A DNA stretch of 64,000 bases from contig JBAIZL010000005.1 of NCBI GenBank assembly GCA_036971475.1, forward strand, positions 238,444,190 through 238,508,189, given 5' to 3'. The notes beneath the pieces were generated by a model. That model searched no databases, had not been told where the DNA came from, and saw nothing but the letters and a program-made list of their open reading frames with translations. The DNA comes from Prosapia bicincta. Taxonomy: Eukaryota > Arthropoda > Insecta > Hemiptera > Cercopidae. Positions 49,086 through 60,726 of this stretch are shown one piece after another. The translations under genes and the position numbers were made by a program. Numbering within the stretch: position 1 is the first letter of the stretch; every line of letters starts with the position of its first letter.

Positions 49086-49479
49086 CTTTGAGTGTGCACG
49101 GTTAATTATATATGGAATACCTCTACATATATCTTATGCTTGCATGTTCTATATATATTTAGACTAATAATGACCACACCGCATAACCCATAACAATGAA
49201 AAATATTATCTGATGGAAATTATACCTCCATGTGGAATAAAACCACTACTACTATTCATGCGGACTAAGGCTAACTATTAAGTGTGTTTAGTTAACAAAG
49301 TAACAACTTCACAGAAATCAATTCAATTAAAATTATCAATTTTTGCGCCAATAGTCCTTTAATTATACACATAAAAGGAAATTTTCAGATTTTCACTACA
49401 TTTAAAAACTGCTTGTTTAACTACTTTTCGTTCATATTGGTGTTAGTTTTTATTTCTATATTATTTACACGCTTGTGTA

Positions 49480-49481
<2 letters not shown>

Positions 49482-49538
<57 letters not shown>
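49482..49538. repeat. (AT)n microsatellite next to gene C exon 1
   Basis: Pure AT run of about 57 bp, ending just before GTTTTCAG at 49539-49546. Confidence 0.95.
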
Positions 49539-49541
<3 letters not shown>

Positions 49542-49594
49542 TTCAGATTAATACGAACAAATTTGTTCCGCAAAGAAAACGTTTTGTTAAGTTT

Positions 49595-49728
49595 ATGGAT
49601 CAGAAAACAGTGAAAGACAAAAAAAAGTCTAACTCGATTGTTCTCATATTCCTGAAGATCTTCCTTCAAAAATCTTCAATCCATGGTTTAAGCCATGTTT
49701 CGTCTGAGAAGTGGCACACGGTGGAGAA
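49595..49728 (+). CDS. Gene C exon 1: N-terminus with HG motif
   Basis: ATG at 49595 opens MDQKTVKDKKKSNS, then FLQKSSIHGLSHVSSEKW. The HG motif aligns with gene B exon 1. Donor GTAAGT at 49729, phase 2. An acceptor-like TTTTCAG ends at 49546 with the frame open after it, so this may be an internal exon. Confidence 0.8.
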
Positions 49729-49974
49729 GTAAGTTTTACCTAGCATCAAGGTAAGCTTTGTTATTTATAATATCCATTTACGATATCCATTTATTAGGTA
49801 AATACTTATTTAGAAAAGCAAAAACAAAATTTAAGGAAAATACTTTCATTTTGAAAACTGCAATACACAAAATGTCTTTTAATTGGTTATAATTGATTAT
49901 TTGAAGTTTCAATTAAAAATCAGAAGCACACACACACACACACACACTTACACACACACACATACACACACTTA

Positions 49975-50022
<48 letters not shown>

Positions 50023-53000
50023 CACACACACAAATAAATACATTTGTTTTTATTATTAGCTTAAGTGAAAGCAACTACAAAGAACAGTTATCTAAACAAA
50101 TAAGTTTAATATACCAAATTAACATTTTAACTTTTGTGTTTCAATGTTACATAATATCTTGCTGTATTCATGTCAGGTGTGCATGGTTTGTGAGTGTCTG
50201 TGCTGGAATATTTGGAATCATCTGGATAAGTCTCTCCATATGGAACCGTTATCAGATGAATCCGACCGTTATTTCTATGGAACGTAACTACCAAGAGTGG
50301 AACACTTCACTGCCAGCGGTGACAATCTGTCCTGTCGAGAAACTCGACGTCATCGCTATGCAGAAGTACATTCAAAAAAGGTGAAATCGGGGTCTTGTAG
50401 GAACTAGATTAAAATGTCAACATTGTATTTCCGTTAATGTTTTTCACAAAATACAATTTTTTTTAAATAAAACTGGTCTTGTTAGACCAACCATTAACTT
50501 TCCTTGCATTATCTTAACCTAAAAACTGATATAACTAAAGTGCCCATTGACTCATTAGTTCTTGTCTGAACATTGTCAATACATATTATATTAGAAGTAG
50601 CACACCACAACACAACACTGCACTAACTCAAATGGTTTGGTTCTCTTCAATCCTCTAACCATGGCCTGGATATCGAGAAGTTGAAGAGGCACTGTACTTG
50701 GATGAAGGTGAAGTCTCTTTTCATGTTTTTTCGCCATCTTCTTTATTTCTTCTGATATCGTCAGAATATTTAGATCTCGGTGAATATCTTTGTTTTTTAC
50801 ATACCAAAGGCATTAACCATATTTCTCAGTACTTTATTTTGGAAAATCTGGAGAATTTCTACATTAGCTTTATATGAACATCCCCACAGTTGACTGCCAT
50901 ACATCCAAATTGGTTTCAAAATCTGATTGTAGACTTTTATTTTATTTCCTAATGCGAGGTTTGAAGCTCTACCCAAGAGCCAATAGTGCTTACGGTATTT
51001 GATATGTAATTCCTCCTTCTTTTTCTTTTTGAGGTGTTTCCATCTTAGCTTAGCATCTAGGTTCATACCTAAATATTTAGCTTTATTTTCATAAGGGATG
51101 ATGATTCCGTTAACATTCATTAACGGAGGATCTTTCAGTACCTTATTTGTGAAGTAGGTGTGGACTGACTTCACTTCATTCATTTTGAATATACAAAATG
51201 AAATATAACTTATCACAATCAGTGGTGGGATCAGTTTTGAACGTTTTGTTTTTATTACCAGAATGTCAGTTTCTAACAATATACTAATTTCTTCTCTTAA
51301 CATACCTACTACGTTTTAAGCCAAGTATTAATAATATGTAAAATAATAAATATTATATTCATTATATGATGCATTAATGGATTATAGTAAACAGATGGTT
51401 TGTAGTGAATATGCATCCAGGGTAGCAGATTCTGCCTTGTAATTTTTAAATTATCATATTATATGTAAATTCAATAATTTTCCAGTAACTAATAGTTTAT
51501 AACGATTCTAGAAATTAAACTAAAAACAGAATTATTAAATTTAATTTGACGCGTCCCCCAATAATATATTTAGCTACACTTTAATACAATTATTAACTCA
51601 AGAGTCATTATTAAACTATATATTTAATACAATTACAATATCAGAAAAAAAGTTCATTGAAAATATCAGACTAAAATTTCATTTAAAGTTTTTAAAAGTT
51701 TTAAAAACGTTTTGGTGTGAGGGTACTTGTATTTTTATGATTATTTATAGTATAATCTAAAAATTGTTTTCAAGCTTGATAAGGGCAACAAATCAGTTGC
51801 CGAAAAGTCGCACTAAATAAATAAACTTTTGGCTCGATATTCAACCGGCCTGTCATTTTTTCAGAAATAAAAGTTATAATTGAACATTATTAACACAACA
51901 ACGCGTATCCTTTTAACAAAACTATAATTTTCTAGTCATTCAAATCCCAAAAATCGTGACAAAAAGCTGCAAATCCATCCCATTTTTATATGGTAGGCTA
52001 TATAACACTTCGACAAGACGGACATTGGTAACTTTTTCTTGTGTATTACCCAAGATGTAAGAAAAAGGATGTTCAAATTAAAATTTGGTAAACACCCTTC
52101 TTATCACGTCTTTACATTACCTAACGAAGATTCCCTTCAAATATTTTAGTCCTTTTATAGTTTCATCTGTGCGTTGACTAGCGATCGGTCAGTCAGGACA
52201 TCTTTTATAAATATAGACAAATGGTTTAAACAAACATTTTGCAATAAACAAACCAGAACAATAATACTTTTTAATACAGTTTTGGGGGACCAATCTATCT
52301 ATAAAATAATGTATATTGAAATGTAGTTTAATTTTTCAACTGATTTATTGTATACCCGATGATATCCTCTTGTAAGCAATTATCACGTTCCTTTATATAC
52401 CCTTATCTTCATTATGCTCAAAAAAGTTTAATTAAACTTAATTCAACAAAGTTCAAACCTTTTAATTTCTTTCAGTCTTTATTAAAATAAAAGCTACCAA
52501 CACACTTCGAAACGGACCGTTTGCTTTTATATATTTATTTTTATTAGCCGCTATTTTAATAAAAACAGTATTGAAGTATAACAAACTCTGAAAAAAATTC
52601 ATTTTTATAAGTCAAGCGCTCCAAGTAGACAAAAATATAAGCTTTACAAACTTACTTTACTAAACGTTTTATAAATGTGGTTATAAGTGTATTTATTGGT
52701 CCGTTTTTATTGCAAAATCAAATAAAATAATCACCACAAACAGACAATTTCCTTATACAGCTGTTAGTATCTCGCTCGTCATAATATGAATTATAATATA
52801 TTATATACTTCACATAAATTAAATGATTATCTTACATTATTTTACTAGCTCGTTTTGTTAACCGTTTCAGAGTTATACATTTCCATGCTTACTAATACCA
52901 ACATAGCGCCTTGTATGAGTCTGCATTGTATATAAATATGTTTTATCACCATGTTTGCTATACAAATACTGATTTTCTGATAGTGAATACTTACAAAAGT

Positions 53001-56000
53001 TTTTTTAAAATACACACAAATACAAATAGACTTTCTGTAAATAACCTCAAATATATGTATATATATATATATATTGTGCCAAACAAGTATATTTTGCTTG
53101 TGATATTGCATTATTTTGAGCCCTATAAACTCTAGCTTGTTTTCACAAAGGTATGTTTTAAACAAATACTTGAATACTTTTTGAAGTAATAACATTGCGC
53201 ATGTATTTATTACAACTGTCCCGTAACTTTCAGGTATCCCGCTGTACAAAATAAAACCAAGTTACAAGAGTTCTTTAAGTCTTTAACCAACGCGACGTAC
53301 CACAGTTTCAAGAACATGCCTCGGAACGCCCAAGTTTCTCCAAGCACCTTCTTGGCGGCCTTTCTCGAAACAGGTTTCAAGTTTAAGTTTGATGACGTCA
53401 CCACCAACTTGGAAGGTCCTCAGGCTAAGTATCTTCAACCAACCCTCACCGAGATGGGTATGTGTGTCTCTCATAACTCCAAAGTCGCTGTGTATAATGA
53501 TCCAAGGTAGTTGTTATTTTCTTTTTACAGGTTAAATGTAAATATGAAATTGTGTAAAGTAATACGAAAATAAATTTCAAAACAGTAGTTCAAAGACTGC
53601 TAAAAGTGTTTACGTATATGTATGTTTTTGTAAATAAAAATTAAAGGAAAATAGCTAATTCTTCATTAACCAGTTTTTAATATAAATAAACCTCCAAGCA
53701 CAAATTAATTTTTAGTTCAAATCCCCTCGTACATTTCAATTGCAAAGACATTATCTCCACAGGAATTAATTTCAATAAACGTTTTGGAATAATTTCCTCT
53801 GAAGATGAATAATAACAACTAAATAAAAACCCGGTTTTTAAGAAATCTGATTTATTAAAAATTTGGCGTTTCGACCTCGTTCAGACCTACATATACAGGA
53901 TCCGGCAATAAAACCACCCGTATTTAAAAAAACTGCGTGAGTCGTAGTGGTAGCAATGTTGTGTTGGGGGTATTGTTTGAAAGTGGTGTACGTGCCATTC
54001 TCAGTGTGCATTATGGCTTGGCTTGTTGAGCATCGTGTTTTGCTCAGGAAGTGGCAGGCATTCCAAGAGAAATGACACAAAAAACTATTAGGAACTTCCG
54101 GGAAAGACTTCGTAAATATATCAACAATGGAGGTGATACCATTGTTCAACTGATACCATTGTCCTACGTTCCGGTATCTTACTGACCTTTTTCTCCTGCC
54201 TTACTTTGGCGCTTTCTTTTCATCAATTGCTAAGTCAGTAAGAAAGTAATGGTTTATCCATTGAATACGAACCTAATTTCATAGACCTGTGCTTCAAGGA
54301 ATAAACCTCTCAGAGGAACCAACCCCTGAATTTTTGATAAAACCAATTAGCCTCCGATAAGCCCTGTTCAAGCTCCTTTTCGGGTAGTGGAATCTTTGAG
54401 AGACACTTGTGATTTAAAGACTATACCTGGATACCTAGTGAACTTATCTTATTTAGAATGAAAACACAGCTAATTGGAAAATATACCTTTTTATTTATTT
54501 GTTCCAAGGTTCAAATTAATTATTATTGTTTTTATTTAATTTAACAGGATTTTCTTGACTAATTACTTTTTCAAAATTTCATACAACTTGCCATTTAATT
54601 AAACATTATTATCTCATTCTATGTTTTTTAAATTTTCTTATTACCATTAATTATGTATATAATTTAAATTATCAAAGTTACCATAATTAATTTTGTATAT
54701 AGTTTTGATTGTTACAGTTAAATTTAACATATTTTAAAATCTGATTCTTTTTCAAACACTTAATATTACTATTTAATGCCTTTAGGCTAGGCCTTGAACA
54801 ATTAACTTCTTTAGAAATTATTCATTACAAATTCACTTAGAAAAAGCCATATAAGATATACATCTTTATACTTAATCCATACATTCCCACAGCGATGGGA
54901 ATGGAAAGTCAATTTTGAATCTTTGTTACTTAAATTTGGGTAACCTAAGAGAGTTGACTAATCAGTCCCTTAGGTTATTCACATCTTATTTAATTTTGAA
55001 TTTAAGTTAATATAATTTGAAGTAAAATTTTATTAAAAAAGAATAATTAAATTGATTATATAACCTTGTACTGTAGAAATCTTTTTATCTTCATCAATGT
55101 TGTCATCTGTCGGTCTCGTTACCTCTTCAAGGGTCTTGGTAGGTAGGCGTCTTCCATAATTTCGGTTAATCTTCTTATTTTCTTTAATTTTGCATTTTGG
55201 TGGTCGAAATTTTGTTCTGGGTATATATGAGCCCTTGCCCATATATATCTTCCTTCCCCTGATCACATCGTAGCACTTTTTACTCTGTTTCTAGCACATT
55301 TTTTCTTGTCCTAGTCGCATGGTACAAAAACACGTCTGTTCGCCTTGAGAGCCTAATGCATTCTAATTCTGGATAGCGTCTCTTTTGTGAGGCCCGTCTT
55401 CCCAATTTCAAACTTCCCACGCCCTAGTATCCATTTTTCAACTTTTGCCCAATCAGAAAGCCGTTGCCATGGCAATTGACTTTGTTTGTTCGGATATTCT
55501 GAACTAAGATTAGTTTCACTTTTTGTAAAAGGCGTTTCTGTATTCTGATGTGTCCTTTCCATTTTTACCTTTTATTTAATAACATATTTGACTTTATTTC
55601 TTCTTATTTAATTTAATTTACTTTTTAAAATTCCTAATCCAAAGTTCGACTGTAGCGCTTTCGTTTCGTAGTGACAAGATTTATAATCGATACCCTAAGC
55701 GGATTTTTCCGGAATCAAATATGACTGCTTCTAGTATAACCTAATTTCTAGGCTATTACATTTTAACATTTAATCTTTACTTTTACATAAATACTATTTT
55801 CCCTAGCTAGGCCTAATTTACTTTCCTCACATCTTATAAATTTACATTCCTTATTCCTGATTATATTTAATTACAATTATTTTAATAGCCGGCATCTAGG
55901 CCGAGTTTGTTATACTACACAATTACCGTCTTTTTTGTATACATAATTTAGGCTATCCACTTTGAAGTGATAATTTTTCTTATTGATTATAATTTATGTT

Positions 56001-59000
56001 TTTTAAGTCTAAAGTTATTTCTAATTTTCTTCATTTTACTATTATTTACCCTAGTTTTAATATTATTATTATTATTATTATGCTTTAAAATTTTTACATA
56101 TAAATTTAGCCAATTATTTAACCAGGTTAGGTTTGATTCTGGTATTCTGTACAATTACCCTGATTCTTTGCATCGGACATTCTGGCCGCTGCAGGTAGGA
56201 CGTGATTTAGGGGATATAAATTTTAAAACAAAGTATTGTAAAATTGCATAAGGTATATTGTCTGTATCTATCATATTTTTTTTGTAACTACCTTTTAAAA
56301 TTAGGGAGGTTTTATTGCCGGACCCTATATAATATACAAAATTAACATCTACAACATAAAAATTCTCAACAAAATTGATATAAAGTGTAAAACATTACAA
56401 TGCACATTAAGGTTATTGTACAATTTATTTAATAAGTATACGTTATTTAATAACATAAATGTGCATTGTAATGTTTTTTATTTTATATTATTTTGTTGAG
56501 AATGTTTCTGACGTAGATGTTGATTATGTCTATTATACCTGTAGATCTGAATGATGATGAAAATTTAGTCGTCGAAACGCTGCCAAATTTTTAATAAATC
56601 AGGTCTCTTTGACTCATGCATCAACCGAGTTTTTATTTAATAAAGTTTTGTGAGTGTACACCTTATCCTGATTAATAACAGTTTAAATACGAGGTTTTAA
56701 TTTTTATAATTGTTTGCTTCTCTGCTGGAATTTATATTCTTATTTAGAGTATCATAATTACCTGCCATTCGCAGCATCGCCACACTACCTGCTGACGCGT
56801 TTCGGAGAGACTCCATCAGTCGCAACGTTTAATAAACTGTTGCTGTTCTGACTGATGAAGGTCCTCCGAAACGTGTCAACGAGTAGTGTGGCGATGCTGC
56901 GAATGACAGATAATTATGATAAAAAGTTGTATACTGTGGTAAAGAGGGTTTATCTACTTAAATTAAACATTACGCCTCAGTTGCTCTAAGTTGTTAAATA
57001 TTTTTGGAGCACAAAGTAGTAAAGCAAAAAGACATCGTTTGAATGTTCCTATTTTTATTCAGTTAAATAACTGTTATATATTCTTATGGAGTAGTATATA
57101 AGTAGTGTTTGTTTAATAGATCACAGAAATGTATGGTGTGTGCTGCTAAAAGAGAATCAGTTTCTGTACCGTAAGATGAATACTTAGGTGAACCATTTTT
57201 ATATCATATTAGAGATGTGTATAGTAATGATGGTAACAAAGGTACTGTCACCGGCACAGAAGACCCCTAGTGTAGAAGTAAGTCACACTCGGTTTTCAGT
57301 TCTGCGCATGCGCTGTCGATGTATTCCTGACTTACAAACATAACCTAACGGTACGGTAGTTTTTTAGTAGTTATATTTTAGTAAGTAATATAAGTATTAC
57401 GTTCCTTTATTGTACTTTTCTTTAAATCTGACGTTTTGTGTTAGAAATGTTTTGGGGAATGACCTTATCGTTTTGACCTGGCTTATGCCAAAGCTCTTCT
57501 CGTGCGCCTGTGACGGTATGGATCAGATCTTCGGAGACGAGAGATAGTATTAGGCCTGAAATGGACACTCGCTCCTGGAAGTATCCCATTATGCGCTCAA
57601 AATTGGGCTGTGGAATAGCAGTGTCAAAGCAAAGTGAGGATTATTCTGGAAACAAACGGCACATCTTGTTTCAACATTTTAGTTCGTGATGAGCATCTCG
57701 TCACAGGTAGCGCTCCTTCAAGTATAAATACTGAAGAAATTCTACATTAGAAGTATTACTTTTATAATTATAATATTAAAAATGACTACTTAAGAGACAT
57801 GGATGTAAATACTTCTCAACAGTTTTACAAATTCAAAATTTCTTTTCAAATTATTGTTATTTGTTGCACATATATTTTATTTTTGTAATTTAATAGTTGT
57901 TTATATACATACGAGGCCCTACACATGCAAGTTATGGTCTTACACATCTCCTTTATTGGTTTCTTCTAATTTATTAGACTATATTCTATACAATAAACAT
58001 ACATTGCCTAAAATATACTTTTACAATACAGGTGTTATATATAGAAGGCCGTACACATGGCAGTTATGGTTTTCAACATCTCCTTTATTACAGGAGATAA
58101 ATTTCCTCATTTTGTTTGCCAATATCCATGAATCCCTTGACGTGGGGATTGTATTCTCTAAACTGAAATACACTTTTAGAATAGTATATTATAAATATTT
58201 ACTTAAAGTTTCCATCACAATGGCGATTGCTTTGTTTCAGTTACTGGAAAACCAACAAATGGAATGTCGTGACGAATGTGACCACTTTGTTCGTGCACCC
58301 GTTGGATGGAGACGTGTTTGTCCAGGTTTTAAACATGAACTCTGGAAGCAAGGTAACTGAGGTGATCTGTCATTTTGGATTATTAAACACACACAAAAAT
58401 TGTCTTTGATTTGTGTAATTGCGTTTCACAAGAAGTATGGCTACAAAGTATTCTTACGCTAAAGAAAAATATATTTCTTCATAATGAATTTTAATCTTTA
58501 TGAAAAATTATTTGTGTTTATCTTTAAATATCATTTGTTCACAGAAAAACAGTTTTGGTCATAAAATGTTGATTTAAAGTGCAAATAATCCTCCAATCCT
58601 TCCCTCCTTCTAATCCTGAATAAATATTTAAAAATTATTTTCAGATATAGAGAAAATCAACAAGGGGACACTGTGAAACTTAAAATATTTATAATTGATT
58701 TCGTAGTAAAAATCCTATCAAATGTAAACTTTACGATATCCAGATTTCCATATCTTTAAATCCTAATCCACCCCAAAATAGAAATCTGTGACCAAAGACT
58801 CCCAGGCAATCACAAACATAAAACTCCGTTTTCTACAAATAGCGCTTTGGTCTTGTGGAAATATTGTTTTTAACTAGTGCCACACAGTTGCAAGAGATAA
58901 CTTTTAATGATTTGTTTTTGACTTTTAATGTTATCTGAATGACATTTTCTCCAACATTTTACATCTGTTATTAGACTTGAAATATTCAAAATTATTCTTT

Positions 59001-60660
59001 CATTATTTTTCATCAGATCGTTCTCTTGCAGTATTGGGCATTATGTAGGGCATTCAAGACCAACAACTGCACAATATGCCAGCTTAATGTTACGAATAAC
59101 CTTCAAATGGTCAGATGGTTTTCTGTTAACATTGCAGAGTGTATTTTTCATATCTGACTCTTTTTTTTTTTTTTTTAAATTTAAAGCATATAAAAACTTT
59201 GGATGGCAATGAATCTATAGAAAGTGACGTGTTTACTTAGGAATTATACGAGATGCGTAACAATTTTCCCATCATTCATTTAGTGCTTTTTGAAGCTATA
59301 CATGTGTTGGCCATCTACCACAGCCACTTCTACGCTACTTGTTCACTTCTATTCTACTTGTTCACTTAGGTGTTCTTTCACAACTCCGAAGAGATTCCAG
59401 ACATCACCAATAGGTTCAGAACCTCTCCTCCATATTACTTCGAGACGTTGCACGTGAGCGCTCTCTCCATTTACAGCACGAAGGAAGTGCGGTCACTGAC
59501 AGTAAAGCAGAGGTCTTGTCTGTTCTGGGACGAGGGGAACTTGCTCAACAGCCCTGTCTACTCGTACAACATGTGCCGCGTGCAGTGTCGTATGAAACTG
59601 AGCCATGCTTTGTGCGCATGCGTGCCGTTCTTTTACAGACCATCAGGTATGCCATTACAATCACAACACTCAGGCGTTATAATGCTATGTTAGTAGACTT
59701 TAAGTAGACTTATGTTAGTAGACTTAGAAAAGTTTTATTCTTCCCTTTCGAAAAAAATAACCAAATATATCACCCTATATTTTCTTTGTGTAAGGCAAGA
59801 CGCTATAAGTATTATTAAGAGGTTATAGACAATCATGGTTTGCATGAGTTTTACTAACACGTTCCATGCTAAATATATATTTAGTAAATTCACAGAGTTG
59901 TAATCATTACAAATGTTTAGTAAAAACACCGGTTTTGATAGATCTGTCCCAAGTACGACATCATCCGATGCTTCCGCTGCTTGATTGCAGAATAATTTTT
60001 GCCCAGGAAATGTAATTATAGCAACAATATTGTAACAAGACCAGAAAGAAAAAACATTACTTTTCCAACAATAAATTAGGTAAGAATGGTCTCTAGGCAT
60101 TGCGGAAACATTGCTTTAGTAATTACACATTTTGATAGATAAGATTTAATGATGTTTTATAACATACTCTAAAGTTCATATAAAAGTTTCTAGCCCCCTG
60201 TTTGACTCATTCATGACTAACACGATCGGTTATAGTGGTACAAAGGCTTCAGTGAAGTACTAGTCACGACTGCCAAATGATATGTTTATAGTGCGACCAC
60301 ACTAGTTTAGTAAGAAGGATGAATCATTAAATATTAGTGTTTTATAAGAAAGATCAAAAGAAATACCTACAACAACAAACATTTTTTCAACTAAAATAAA
60401 TAAAATAATTTTAAATAATATTAAAGATATTATTAAATAAAATTTATAAACAAGTATGAGGTACTGTTATGATTTATAACTTATATGACATACTGGTAAC
60501 TTATATTTTTTATTAATTATCAGGTAAATACAAAGTCTGTGGTGTTGATGGAATGCATTGCCTTGCTAATCATATGGGTAAGTTAGAACTTCTGCAAATA
60601 AACTACTGCTTGATACATTTAAGACCTAATCATTGTTACACATACAGTTCATAAATTTAT

Positions 60661-60726
<66 letters not shown>

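Noticed and set aside
57854..58360. 168-codon plus-strand ORF
   Set aside because: It overlaps gene C exon 4 in a different frame; the upstream part is intron.
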